Below, one piece after another: positions 43,105 through 56,079 of a DNA stretch of 64,000 nt. The position numbers were made by a program, and so were the translations under genes. Within the stretch, counting starts at the first letter, position 1, and every line of letters begins with the position of its first letter. The DNA comes from Palaemon carinicauda. Lineage: Eukaryota > Arthropoda > Malacostraca > Decapoda > Palaemonidae. The notes below the pieces were generated by a model. It was not told the DNA's origin. It saw nothing but the letters and a program-made list of their open reading frames with translations, and did no database searches. The stretch spans positions 52,000,948 through 52,064,947 of the forward strand of contig NC_090751.1 of the NCBI RefSeq assembly GCF_036898095.1, written 5' to 3'.

Positions 43105-44105
43105 GCTTGAAATACTCTCTGCATATTCTATAGTATAGCAGGTGTTATTTCAAGTCGTATAGACTGATTGGTAACGTCTCTGTCTGTTGTTTGCTAGACG
43201 GGAGTTCGAGGCCTCCTCAGACTCGTTAGTGCCATCCATTAGTGTCTGCAACCTTACCATCCTTGTGAGCTAAGGTTGGGGGGTTTGGGAGAGCCTATAG
43301 GTCTATCTGCCGAGTCATCAGCATCCACTGCCTGACCCTCCTGGTCCTACCTTGGGTGGAGAGGAGGCTTAGGCGCTGATCATGTAATATATGGTCAGTC
43401 TCTAGTGTATTCCTGATTGCTTGAAATACTCTCTGCATATTCTATAGTATAGCAGGTGTTATTTCAAATCGTATAGACTGATTGGTAACGTCTCTCTGTT
43501 GTTTGCTAGACGGGAGTTCGAGGCCTCCTCAGATTCGTTAGTGCCATCCATTAGTGTCTGCAACCTTACCATCCTTGTGAGCTAAGGTTGGGGGGTTTGG
43601 GAGAGCCTATAGGTCTATCTGCCGAGTCATCAGCATCCACTGCCTGACCCTCCTGGTCCTACCTTGGGTGGAGAGGAGGCTTAGGCACTGATCATGTAAT
43701 ATATGGTCAGTCTCTAGTGTATTCCTGATTGCTTGAAATACTCTGCATATTCTATAGTATAGCAGGTGTTATTTCAAATCGTATAGACTGATTGGTAACG
43801 TCTCTGTCTGTTGTTTGCTAGACGGGAGTTCGAGGCCTCCTCAGACTCGTTAGTGCCATCCATTAGTGTCTGCAACCTTACCATCCTTGTGAGCTAAGGT
43901 TGGGGGGTTTGGGAGAGCCTATAGGTCTATCTGCCGAGTCATCAGCATCCACTGCCTGACCCTCCTGGTCCTACCTTGGGTGGAGAGGAGGCTTAGGCGC
44001 TGATCATGTAATATATGGTCAATCTCTAGTGTATTCCTGATTGCTAGGGGCAATGTCACTGTCCCTTGCCTCTGCCATTCATGAGCAACCCTTAAAAATT
44101 TTAAA
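43105..44105 (+). repeat. Tandem triplication of a SINE-containing unit (312-314 bp)
   Basis: Units at 43105-43418, 43419-43730 and 43731-44042 are about 97-99% alike. Each contains 5' flank (GCTTGAAATACTCTGCAT to TTATTTCAAATCG) plus most of a tRNA-derived SINE. Only the third runs on into the SINE 3' end (to about 44105). Unit joints share the three bases GCT between the SINE body and the flank. Confidence 0.95.
43793..44105 (+). mobile_element. tRNA-derived SINE, most complete copy
   Basis: The head has RNA polymerase III promoter-like boxes: GACTGATTGGTAACG as box A and GGGAGTTCGAGGCCTCC, holding GTTCGA, as box B, about 33 bases apart. The body (CAACCTTACCATCCTTGTGA, AGGTTGGGGGGTTTGGGAGA, CTACCTTGGGTGGAGAGGAG) and tail (GGGGCAATGTCACTGTCCCT, TGCCTCTGCCATTCATGAGC) follow, ending in TTAAAAATTTTAAA. 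It is not a functional tRNA. The start is approximate. Confidence 0.75.
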
Positions 44106-45515
44106 GTGAAGTTTGCAGACCATAAAGATCTGAATTTTATTGTGTATTAACCAACTTTTTTAGATAAAACTATTTCGGATAGGGCTACCGAGGCCGTAGC
44201 AGCGTTTGTGTTTTGTGATCAAGCGTAGAAAATTTTCACATACTTGTTGGGGAAAAAAAAAAAAAAAAAAACACTATTTTGAAGATGGACTATTTTGAAT
44301 ATAGTTTTTTATATAGGAACTAGCCTAGGAGGCAAGTCTAGGGTATTTTAAGGCTATAAATTTCCTATCACTTTCCTTTAACTGGCCCTCCTTCATCAGT
44401 GTGTGGGTCAGCATATGAACATCAGGGGAGGTTCACAGAAATAAGTAATTCTATTTTAAAAATTCTGTTTGTCTTATGTTCACATACATGCCAACCTACC
44501 ATCCCACGTACTAGTAAGGTCAGGAGTATAGGAGATTGGTTTCAATTTCAAGACAAAGACAAAAGCAGGTATAGTGTACCCACACTGTGGTCATTTCAAT
44601 TAGTCATTAGATTATCTCAATATTGGACTAAAGGCCTAAGTCTTCTGAAGGAAGAAAATTGGAAATTTTTAGTTTTAGAGTAAACTTCGATATAAGTCTA
44701 GCTTTGAGAAAGAAGCAATATGAACATCGGGTAATTTAATCAAATTTTATTATCAAAATGCACACTGTTTGGCAGATTTATCCTCTTAATTAGTGGAAAG
44801 TAATTAAATTAATTATATCCTGGAGGCTAATTATATTAAATGAATGTGAAAAACATAATCCCATTGTTGCCCACCTGCTCCATACATTGTGCTTTGCCCC
44901 AACATTTATGAAAAGTCCTTGAAGAAGGAAAATTAGATACTGTAAACCACTAGCAGGTATTTGTAATAAGGTGTGTTAATTGTTTATTAACAGTTTACAA
45001 GTAGTAAGGATGCATCAAAAGTGATTCTGTGAATAATTACAACAGGTTTCTTAATGTCGATATGAGAATGATAACTGGAGCCTATTTTCTGAAACAAACA
45101 GTTCTTGTAGTTTAGACACTAAATTTCAACCAGTATATGAAGTTATGATTGTGGTAACAGTATACTGCTGAAACCTCAAAATTTTTCCCCAAGGTTTAGT
45201 CCAGAATGAAAGCATTCGCTGACATTTCAGAATTGGGAGGATGTAACCTGACCAGTTTGTTTTTGTTCATATTTGCAAGGCTGCTATATGAACAGTCAAA
45301 TAAAAATGAAATAAAACTGGTCATGTTACCCCTGTCAATTCGGAATTGGCAAAGAAAAAGAAGCAAAAGTATGAACTTGCTACTAAGCAGATTTCTTGTA
45401 TCCAAGGAAAACATCATGGAACTTTCAACTTCATTGGAATTTCCTGTAAGTCCATTGTTTGATTATATATGGAACGTGCTTATTCAGCTCTGATTAATCA
45501 TTTCTTTTGTTGTAG
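44106..45515. other. Unique AT-rich DNA
   Basis: No transposon recognised; contains an A19-like run at about 44252. The 95-codon ORF at 45206-45493 has no known domain. Confidence 0.4.
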
Positions 45516-45695
45516 CAGAACGAAAAATTGGTTTGCGATATAGTGTGTTGGAAATGCAGGCTAAGATCTAGGTCTTTTATGTGTATACAATACAAGCAGA
45601 CATTATGTTTTTTCACAGCCTGGTGTATTTTCATGGAGAAATTCCTGCGAAGAATGATAATATCTCAAAGATGGGGAGAGTTCTTTTGCTATTAG
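45516..45695 (+). other. Cys-rich open stretch behind an acceptor-like site
   Basis: After TTTCTTTTGTTGTAG at 45501-45515, 59 codons stay open: QNEKLVCDIVCWKCRLRSRS, then FMCIQYKQTLCFFTAWCIFM and EKFLRRMIISQRWGEFFCY, ending TAG at 45693-45695. The spacing of CxxxCxxC and later Cys, then an aromatic segment, loosely recalls the zinc-ribbon N-terminus of IS1016/Merlin (ISXO2-like) transposases, but I cannot confirm this. It has no ATG near the start, so it would need splicing or is a remnant. Confidence 0.25.
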
Positions 45696-45746
45696 GGAGA
45701 TTATGACTGTAGGCAACAAGATCCCTATGACCTCAAAGATACTGTA

Positions 45747-45782
45747 TAATTCAACATACTGTAATTACAGTATGTTGAATTA
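45747..45782. repeat. Perfect 36-bp palindrome
   Basis: TAATTCAACATACTGTAA followed immediately by its own reverse complement, with no spacer. Confidence 0.97.
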
Positions 45783-47040
45783 GATATAGATCAGGTTTAA
45801 GGTAACCATGTGTCCACATAGAAGAGGACATATATACAATTATAATAAACGTTTAACACAAGCTGTAGGAATTTGGGGGAATGTTTTAATGTCAAGGACT
45901 TGAAAAATACAGATGTCTGTTGTCCTTTCATATTTATCACAGGTTCTTGAGAACCTAGCCATATGCTATTGAAAAGTAAATTCTTCTCTGTGGAATGTGG
46001 ATGTCATAGATTGCTCCCATTCAAAGGCACTCGGATATAGGTTGCACTTTGGACAGAATGTGTGTCAATTAGTTTTGTGATTTTGAATACTTAAGGATTA
46101 TACTGGAGCCTGTTTGACTCTTTTAGAGTCTAGGTGAAAGATCTGGAAATGAGTATGGTGTTAAACCAAGTTAAATAGGATTATAAAATTGGATATGAAA
46201 TTAACTCCAAAAATATTCTATTGCCAAAGAAGGATAGAGAAACTTCATGTTAATTATGCAGCTTGGTTGATGGTACTGGTTTCGATGATTAAAGCTGTAT
46301 GTACTACTGCTAGCCTAGCATTTAAGGAGCTTAATATTTATAAATATTGTTGAAGCTGCATTTTACTAGCAAAAGGGAATGCTGTTGGGTATCCGTAATG
46401 ACTGGAGTATTTGTGTTCTGTTCCAGTTGTGTACAGCTACCATGATGGTGAATTCTTTGATTAATAAAGATTCAGGCTCTTATGTTTTAAGTCACTGACT
46501 AAAATTACACACGTTTTAGATGACAAAGAATTTATGAGCCAGAATAAGAAGTATTCTTTGAAACCTAGTTTCTGTGACTATGTAAAATCTGTTGCAATAA
46601 TATACATTTTTGTAAGTCTTAGGACTACAGTTTCTATTCTTGTTTGGTTTTGGGTGTCACCATTTTTTATCATTGGTAAATGTTTAATTGTCATCTGTAA
46701 AATAATGCTTCACTGCTGTATCACCTGTTGAGAAGTGTTTTTAAATACTAGAAAAACATATTTCAAGTTTTATGATACTGAAATTTTCTTCTAAGCACTT
46801 AAGCTTATGATATTTTGAATACCCAGTGAGGAACTAGACAAAGGAAATATTCTAACCACCTATGTTACGGGTGTTGGCAAGTTATTTAGAGTACAGAAAT
46901 GGGATACTTAGACTTGATAGTGGCAGGCTACTCAAATAATAGATACTGATTTCACAGTAGAGTCACATGGAAAGGAATGATTTTAGATTGACCTCTGTAA
47001 AATACACTTTATAAGTGGTGGTGGTGTTGGCAGAGGCTCC
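45783..47040. other. Unique AT-rich DNA
   Basis: Nothing recognised in about 1.25 kb. Confidence 0.5.
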
Positions 47041-50000
47041 ATTCTATTTCTATTTACCAACACACTTCCCCAATTTTGGGGGGTAGCCGACATCAAAACG
47101 AGGGAACAAACGGGACCTTTCCCTCTCTCCGCTCCTCCCAGCCTGATGAGGGATTCAGCCGAGTTTGGCTGGTACTGCTAGGGTGCCACAGCCCGCCCTC
47201 CCCCGTTATCCACCAAAAATGAAGTTTCACACGCTGAATCCCTTACTGACTGTAGGAAGCAGCAGGGCTTACCGGAACTGCGTCACAATCGGTAGCCATT
47301 CATTCCTACTTCTAGCATGCTCTCTTGCCTCTCTCACATCTATCCTCCTATCACCTAGAGCTTTATTCACTCCATCCATCCACCCAAACCTTGTCCTTCC
47401 TCTTGTACTTCTCCCATCAACTATTGCTGATGAATGCAACTTTCCATTCTCTCAACATGGCCAAACCACCTCAACACATTCATATCCCCTCTAGCTGCTA
47501 AATATTTTCTCACACCTGTTCTCACCCTCGCTAGAGTACTTCGTTCCTAACTCTATCTAAACGAGATACGCCACCCATACTCCTCAGACACTTCATCTCA
47601 AACACATTCAATTTCTGTCTCTCAGTCACTTTCATTCCCCGCAAATCTGATCCATATATCACAGCTGATACAACCACTTTTTCATACAGAACTCTACATT
47701 CATGCCTAACCCTCTACTTTTTACCACTCCCTTCAATGCCCGCAACACTGCATCTTTCGTTCACTCTGACGTACATCTACTTCCACTCCATCATTTGCTG
47801 CAACAATAGATCCCAAGTACAGTAATTAAAAAGATCTACTTCCACAAGTAACTCTCCATTCAACCTCGGACCACCCTCCCCTCTCGTGCATCTCATAACC
47901 TTACTTATACCCATACCTACATTAACTCCCAACTTTCTTCTCTCACATACCCTTCCAAACTCTGTCACTAATAGACCAAGTTTCTCTTCTGAGTCTGCAA
48001 CCAGTACGTATCATCCTCAAACAACAACTGATTTACCTCCCTTTCATGATCACTCACGTCTTATCAGTTTTAAGCCTCGACTAAGCACTCACCTCTCTCA
48101 CCACTCCAACAAACAAATTGAACAACCATGTGAACATCACATATCCCTTCTCAGCCCCACTCTCACTGGGAACCACTCGCTCACTTCATTTCCTATCCCA
48201 ACATGTGCTTTACTACCTATGTAGAAACTCTTCACTGCTTGCAACAACCATCCACAAATTCCATGTAATCTCATCACATTCCACATCACTTCCCTATCAA
48301 CTCTATCATACGCTTTCTCTAGATACACAAACGCATCACACCACCTTGCCTTTTGCTAAATATTTCTCGCATATCTGCCTATTTATAAAAATCTGATTCA
48401 TACATCCCCTACCACTTCTAAAACCACCCTGTACTTCAAAGATTTAATTCTCTGTTTTTTTTTTCCTTAATCCTATTGATTAGTACTCTACCATACACTT
48501 TTCCAACCACACTCAACAAACTAATACCCCTTGAATTACAGCACTTATGCACATCTCCCTTACCCTTATATAGTGGTACAGTACACACACACACCCAGTC
48601 TACTGGTACACTGACAACATAAAACACACATTAAACAATAACCATTCAAGTACAGTCACACCCCCTTCCTATAACATCTCGGTCCTCACACCATCCATAC
48701 CAGGTGCTTTTCCTACTCTCGTTTCATCTAGTGCTCTCCTCACTTCCTCGATTGTAATCTCTCTCTCATTCTCATCTCCCATCACAGGCACCTCAACACC
48801 TGCAACAGCAATTATATCTGCCTCCCTATTATCCTCAACATTTAGTAAACTTTCAAAATATTCCGCCCACCTTTTCCTTGCCTCCTCTCCTTTTAACAAC
48901 CTTCCATTTCCATCTTCCATTGTCACTTTAATTTTTGAACCACCTTCTTTACTCTCTTCACTTCTTTCCAAAACTACTTATTCCATATGAACTGACCCCT
49001 CCTCTAGTCAGCCACCTACTTCTCAGCTACCTTGAGTTTTACTTCCACATTTTTCTCTCTATATCTTATATACTTCTCTACACTATAACTCTGCAGCCAT
49101 TCCTCAAATGCTCTCTTTTTCTCTTCCACTTATATCTTCACTCCTTCATTCCATCATTCACAACTCTTCCTCATGCTGCCTCCAACAATCCTCTTGCCAT
49201 ACACATCACTTGCAATCCCAACAAAGTTTTCTTTTACTTACTACCTTCCACTCCTCTAAATTACCGTTTCTCTCACTTTCAATCTGTCATATGCCACTTC
49301 CAACCTTTCTTGATACTGTATTTACTTTATACCTCTGGTTTTATTAACTCTTCAACCTTCACTACCTCCCTTTTACATCCCCCCACTCTATCCCCCCTCT
49401 TTAGCTACAACTTATTTTCCTTCCACTAAAAAATGATCAAACATACCGTTAGAAATACCCCTAAAAATATGCATCTTCCAAACATTCTTCTAGTTATCAA
49501 CACATAATCCATTAATGCCCTTTCTACCAATCTTCCATTTGCCACTCTTGCCCATATATGCTTGTTATTATCTTTCTTTTTGAAAAAAACTGCAACTTAT
49601 TACCAGCTCTTGCTCAACACACACATCTACCTGTCTCTCACCACTCTCATTTTCACCTGGTACGCCATACTTCCCAATGACACCTTCTACCTCTGTGGCA
49701 CCCAGTCTAGCATTTAAGTCACCCATGACAACTACATAATTCCTTCTACCTAGTCCTTCTAGCATTTAAGTCACCCATGACAACTACATAATTCCCTCTA
49801 CACACCTAGTTAATTCTTTCCAGAATTCATTCTGCTCTCCAACTTTCTCACAACCTTGCCCATACGCACTAACAAAAGCCCAACAATCCCTACCCAACCT
49901 AACCCTTACCCACATTAATCTAGATATCTCCTTCCATTCCACCACTTTACTTGTCATTCACTCACTCATCAGTAAAGCCACATCCTCTCTTACTCTTACC

Positions 50001-50345
50001 CCTTTCAATCCCAGATATTCTACCAGTCACTTAACCAAACACCACTTCACCCTTCCCTTTTAGCTTTATTTCACACAAAGCCAATATATATCCATCCTTC
50101 TATTCATAAATATACTTCCAATCTCACATCTTTTACTCTCTATTGTACTACATCCATGCACATTCAGACACCCCAAAACTAGAGTGCAAGGAAACAGTCA
50201 CTCTCCTCCCAGCTCCACTTCTTTGATATCTCACAGGAGTAAGATACAGGAGAGGGGGGGGGGGTGTTCCCAATCGCCTCGTCCCGTCCCTATTAGTGAC
50301 CTCTTATGACACGCAGGGATACATTGCCGCTATTCTAATTGGGAG
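47041..50345 (-). mobile_element. RTE-2: longer but decayed RTE-like LINE
   Basis: Same family as RTE-1, colinear from the 3' UTR hairpin (about 47070) to LTRCVEG, and extending about 540 bp further 5'. The extra part encodes the start of the endonuclease (MDILALCEIKLKGKGEV on the minus strand near 50060-50100, then WVRVRLGRDCWAFVSAYGQG near 49880-49920) and a 5' UTR with a C/G homopolymer near 50265. Many indels break the ORF. Confidence 0.88.
47300..50130 (-). pseudogene. Endonuclease-RT pseudogene of RTE-2
   Basis: Fragments in several frames: GRRNYVVVMGDLNARLGATE (49765-49568), MFDHFLV near 49440 with the catalytic His retained, NGRLLKGEEARKRWAEYFES and APGMDGVRTEML (48971-48669), GISLLSVVGKVYGRVLINRI (48627-48436), YLEKAYDRVDREVMWNVMRL (48328-48137), and FGRVCERRKLGVNVG (47968-47777). 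The FADD region near 48015 is damaged. Useful as the family reference for what RTE-1 has lost. Confidence 0.85.
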
Positions 50346-51624
50346 AGCAAGAGAGATTAAAACATTTTCAAGATACACAGATGGCAAGAGATAATATTAG
50401 TTCTTTGTGGTGGGGAACTAGAGTTTAGATCCCATGGGCATCAATCACCACCTACAATGTTGATAGTGAACAATAATCAGAGATCTGTATTTTAGTCTCC
50501 CCAGGTAATTAGCCTCCAGGTATTTTATGAAATTTAATTGTTTTTCCCCTAAAAGCTGCCAGATTAAGTCAAAACCGCCATATATTGTACAGTGCACAAA
50601 TGTATAATTTGTTAAAATCATATAAAATATAAATAATATGCTTAAATGTTTTTAAATGGCACCTTATTTAAATTTTTTTTTTTATGCTGGCAGTATTAAT
50701 GAAAACTGCCTGTATACAGTATAACATTATTGATACCAATATGTGAATGAAGTAAAAGATTTATACAAGGAGGATATATTCTGAATTAACAGTTTTATCA
50801 TTGGCCATAATATTCATTACTTTATGCTAGAGTATAACATTATGTTCAGTAATCCTTTGCTCATCTGTAATGATTATTTGAACTTACCTTAATTTTTGAA
50901 AGATCCACAATAGTAGAATGCCATGTACTGTACTACGATTTTACAGTTTGTCATTGTCCATCACAACTGTTAATGATGCTGTGTAGAAATCTGCAATGAT
51001 GAAAATTTTTTAGTTAAGAGCTATATCAAATAGTCTTTAAGAAAAGATTAATGAAAATAAACTTCATTTATACCTGTGCAATTAGATTCAAATAAATAAA
51101 AGTTTTAAGGCTATCAAAGCAACTAAAAGGTTACTGGTGTAGTTCTTTAGTCAAAAACCATTTGGCAATTAATCCAACCATCAAGTTTAAAGCTTAAATC
51201 CAGTTTGTCGAGTACCAATAGAGATAATTTTAATCTAGAATTTTCCATTTTTGTTTGAGAAATTGTACCTTTCACAAGACTAAAGTTACCTCTCATTCTT
51301 AGTTTATTCAGTCTGTAACAATAAAGCCAAAGAATTTACTACTGACAACTACAAGAATATAGCAGCTCCCAAATTATGTTCCTGTTACACAGTTTACTTT
51401 ACTATCCTGTTATTCCAGAGATATTTGTGCTTCAATGAGTATGGTCAGGTTTTAGTGTCTTTTGATCAATGTAATTGTTGATATATTTATCCGAAAATGC
51501 TCATTGAAATTATGTAGAAATAGATAATCGTAATAAAGCAAATTCACTTGACAAAATTAAAAACTTTTAATTTTATACATTCATTAAGAGCAAGACATGT
51601 AATTTATTTTTTTTATAATGGTTC
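50346..51624. other. Unique AT-rich DNA
   Basis: No gene or repeat recognised in about 1.3 kb. Confidence 0.5.
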
Positions 51625-51897
51625 CAGGTCATTATAAACTAGAAGTTTTATTCCAGCTGTGACCAAGTTATGGAATGATCTTCCTAATCGGGTACAGTAA
51701 TTGAATCGGTAGAACTTCAAAAGTTCAAACTTGCTGCAAATGTTTTTACGTTGAATAGGATAACCTAAGTCTTTTATAGCTTATATATAAAAGATCTGTT
51801 CTTAGAATATTTTATTTCAAGTTTATTAATTTCCTTATTTTCCAACTAGACTTGTAGCTCAGCTAATAATAATGATGATAATAATAATTATAGAATT
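51625..51897 (+). mobile_element. LINE-J3: 3'-end fragment of LINE-J
   Basis: AVTKLWNDLPNR-like codons (about 51657-51690), then FKSSNLLQMFLR in a shifted frame, TTATATATAAAAGATCTGTT, CAACTAGACTTGTAGCTCAG and a TAATAATAATGATGATAATA tail match the last 270 bp of LINE-J1. Confidence 0.8.
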
Positions 51898-52524
51898 ATC
51901 TTTTAAAGAGTATATTAAAGATGAAATGTAAATTAAGAATTTGAGCTGCTATACAAAGAGGTATTATAGAATCATACAGTAATCAATTGATACATGTTCA
52001 AAATTAATACATATTACAGCCATTGCATAGCATTTTCTTTTATTGAAATGAATCAATGGAAAAAAAGAATATAAAAGTAATTTTGTATTTCATTGTAGCC
52101 AGAATTCTCTTATACAGTAGTTACAAAATCTGGTAGAAAAAAAAACTAATTTTGTATTATGTGCTTTTGGCTTTGTAATATAAGCCTTGTGCCTTTTGTC
52201 TTGTTGCAGTGACAGTGCTAGAACAATTTTCTTCTATTACATCATGTTTCGCAAAAGTATCCAAACTGATTATAGCCAATAAAATTTTAAATACTGTAGT
52301 ACTATAAAAATAAAGTTAAAATTAATAATGCAAATCTGGTCTTTGTATGCTGATAATGGCTAGGTTTATTTATAGAAATGCAACCAGTTTTTCCCTACTG
52401 TAAATAGATTAATTTGTAGCCCCTATTTAATCCAATTAATTCCTTAAAGGGAGATTTGTCAAGAATACAATTACAATAGTACAGTACTAGACTCCAACTA
52501 TAGCTACCTACAGCTAAATATATT
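51898..52524. other. Unique AT-rich DNA
   Basis: Nothing recognised. Confidence 0.5.
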
Positions 52525-52669
52525 AAAGCCTTGAGGAAACCAAACCTCAAGGTGCTATAAATAATTGACAGTTGAGCAGGAAAAGGTCAAATGAATTTAA
52601 TAAAGGCTTAGGGAAGCCAAACCTTAAGGTGTTATAAGTAATTGCAAGTTGAGCAGGATAATGTCAAAC
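52525..52669. repeat. Diverged 77-bp tandem duplication
   Basis: Two units share AAAG(C/G)CTTGAGG-, AACCAAACCT(C/T)AAGGTG and GTTGAGCAGGA words in order. The first unit contains the perfect inverted repeat CCTTGAGG...CCTCAAGG. Confidence 0.85.
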
Positions 52670-55600
52670 TATGGAAATTTATTCTACCTTCAAGTATTAA
52701 AAATATGTTTACATATGTTTTATCATTTTCATAGGATTGGTTGTTTTAGTTTTGGGAATACTATGGATGTGGGTAGCTTATCTGTTAGGGTTTTCAAGTG
52801 TTTGGTTTCTGGAGATGTCTATAGCTGCATTTTTGGTCTTGGTAGAAAGTACATTGTTATCAAGACTTCTTTATGAAGTGACTTAGAAACTTTCATCAAC
52901 AGTTACTAAATAAGGCATTGAATTAAAAGTGACTGGATTCATCCCCTAACTTCTTGTTTAGATGTTGCTGAGGAAAGGTTTTAATCACTAAATACTTCTT
53001 TCACGATGACATTTGGTTACTATTGTTAAGGTTTGTATATCAGGTATTGTAGTCAGGTTCAGAGTTAAGGTGGATACACAGAATTGGGCAATGTCTAACA
53101 GGCAAACTGTTACCAGAAAACAACAATAAGTGGCAATGAGCACTGATGATGTCAGAAGCTAAAACACCACATGTTGACAACCTCACTGCCATATTCATAG
53201 GTAGTTTGGGCAAGGAACTGTGACACTGTCAGGCACATAATTTCAGATGGAACATGTTTACTTTAAGGCATTTGGCTTTATCACACTGAAATATTATACT
53301 CATAGTTATAAAAGGTTGTATGATTTTTTAAAATAAAATGTAGTGTGTTGGGTTCATTCTCATTTACATTTCTTCTAGTCTGGTTCATGGCCATCTTGCA
53401 GTTTATGTAAAATCATTACATGGGTTCCCTATGCAGTTCTTCTAAAGTGTAGCAATTATAATGTTTCATTGACATTTTTTAAAATTTTCATTTTAATCTT
53501 GTTGTTCACCATTGCAATGATATCCGACAGCACTGGAATGGCAAAACATGCAAAATTTTAAGTCAAAGTATGAACAAGTCTACTAATACCTGTGTGTAGA
53601 CATAGTTTTTCAAATTTGCCCTCCATTCTTTGTTCATGAATGTGTTGACATGAATGGATTGACGTCATCGATGCTCCCTGCCACGTTATAGTCTGGTAAC
53701 TATATTTGCCCACTGAGCATTGCCTGGTCAAATGGGTGCACCTAGATATTTAATGAGTTCTGTCCACTTTCAGGTTGAGTTCCTATCTGGTCATGTCTAA
53801 AATGTTTTTCTGACTGGTTGCACCTATTCTCTTTTCCTCACTTGTCCAAATCATTATGATCTTTTAGATATCAACTTTCTCCTGCAAATTCATAATTTTC
53901 AATACTATACTGTACTATACACACTTCCCAATATTCCCTGGAACATATTATATTTGGATTAATTGAATTTGGCTATGTGTTCCAGCTATGCTCAGGATTT
54001 TTTTGTTACACTTTTTTTAAGAATCTTCTGTATTAAACTGGAAATGCCAATGTCCAATCTTTATGAAGTACTGTGTGGATCTAATAATTGTCAACTTTTC
54101 CCCTTTGCATGTTGCAGCATTATAAATTGTAAAATACAAATCAGTTTCCTAATTATTTTTGTAATTCAGCATGTTATATGTACTGTAGATATGCCTTCAC
54201 TATTATTCCTACTAAAAGCTTTATACTGTAGAAGAGGCATGTTATGCAACAAAGTTAAAATTGCTTAGAATTTCATTGCAAACAACATTTCACCTATTTG
54301 ATAGCTTTAAAAGCTGTGATATCAAATAAGTGTTTTTGCCTTTTAAAACTGTTTCTAATCAAGGCCTGCTATAGGAGACCATAGCTACGCATATTCTAAT
54401 TTTCCATAGGTCACAATGATGATTTGAAATATTATCTGAAGGCTGTAAGGAAATACAGTACAATGGCACCAGGATACCTATTTAAGATGGCATTTAAAAA
54501 GATGATTCATTCATTTAAAGAAAATATTAGTTTTTATAAACATGGACATGAAGGTTACATATTGCAGATGGGCTAAAAATACATACTGTGTAGTAAGGAA
54601 TTGTCAAGAATATTACATTTGTTACTGAGGATGTCAAGATATGTCAAGTGAAGGGTAAGATAATGCATTTTGTGAAATTTATATGTATTGCTAAGTGATT
54701 AAAGATTTCTAATCAACTGATTAACATATTTTTCCGCTACAAAAATTCTCAAACATTTTTTTTTAGATTTGCATAAGACTTAAAACAGGGATATAAATTT
54801 ACTAACATTTTTAAAGTTATATTGACTGTTTAGCACTATTTCATCTCTGATGAAAATTTAAGCAACAAAAATTTCTTAGAATACACAATTACTGTACTTT
54901 GTTTAGCTCTAATGTTTTATCTCAGATGTAAATTTAAACAAACATTGTGCAAGGGTGGAAAGAACCTGTAAATGTTGGGAAATGTTACTGTTAGGCTGTT
55001 TTCTTATACCACAAAAATACTACTTATTGCACACATAAATTTTGTTTTATATACTTTACTAATCTTCCTTATAGAAACTGAAACGTGTGTTTTATAGCAT
55101 ATTTGGCAATACTGTATTAATATGAGAAATTACCATAACAATGATAGTAAATATAAATATATGAATAATATATTTACATTGAGCAATACAGTATATGGTT
55201 TAAGGAAAAATCTAGCATACCCATAGTTTTTATTATTTTTGAAAAGCTTGAGCACTTTCTTGTCATTATCTAGCACCTAGTTACATGTATTGTAACCCTG
55301 ATTATTTGTGTACAATAGAAGCAATGTGTAAATTACTTGCATTACAGTATACAAAAGCTTTTAGCCAAAATTTTAAGTTGGAAAATGTAACATTTCTTAA
55401 TGAAGATTGGAAAAAAATATGCAGCAGATATTTAATACTGTTCTGTTACTATGTTTCAGATTTTAATGAATACCATGCTTTAAAGATTTAAACCCTATAC
55501 GGTATTGTAGAAAACTATGAAAAAGACAAGTTTTGTACATCTTGATTATACAGTAAGTAACAGTAATACCAATAACCAAACTAAAAATAATATTGTACTA

Positions 55601-55736
55601 ATTATATCATATTTTGTAACATCTTGTTATGTTACTAGAATTGTAAGGGATTTTACTATAAATATACCTCTACTGTATCATTTTAGTACCATAGCTGGCG
55701 GGTATTACTGTAAGATTTCATAGCATTACCTATAAA
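52670..55736. other. Unique AT-rich DNA
   Basis: About 3 kb with no recognised gene. The ORFs at 53963-54268 and 55285-55491 are AT-rich and lack domains. Confidence 0.45.
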
Positions 55737-55857
55737 GATTTTTAATTGCTTATGTTTATGTAATATCTGATTTAGAAGATTTTTTATTGCTTATGTTTAT
55801 GTAATTTCTGATTTAGAAGATTTTTATTGCTTATGTTTATGTAATTCCTGATTTATA
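55737..55857. repeat. 3 x 41-bp tandem repeat
   Basis: AGATTTTTAATTGCTTATG, then TTTATGTAATATCTGATTTAG, repeats three times with one-base indels and substitutions. Confidence 0.93.
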
Positions 55858-56079
55858 TGTAACTTATAAGAATGCTGTCTTCTTGATTTGTATTTTTATT
55901 GTAAATAGCATTACAAATATCTTTATGCAGTGAAGACTTTTTTTTTTTTTTTCAGAGAGAGCGAGTGGCATTTGACATATACAGTATTTTAGATTGTATA
56001 TTAGCTTTTATATTTTATTCCTTATTACATTCAACTGTATATATTTTATATATTCTTAATTCTCTATTGTGTTTAACAA

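Noticed and set aside
43793..43875. A tRNA gene
   Set aside because: Box A and box B are present, but the acceptor stem does not close and the sequence continues into a SINE body repeated three times.
48118..49429. Plus-strand ORFs over RTE-2 (up to 164 codons)
   Set aside because: Antisense to the decayed RTE coding strand; same Ser/Leu/His-rich composition.
53640..53830. Slightly GC-richer patch that might be a retroelement fragment
   Set aside because: No frame gave a recognisable protein and no second copy is visible in the window.
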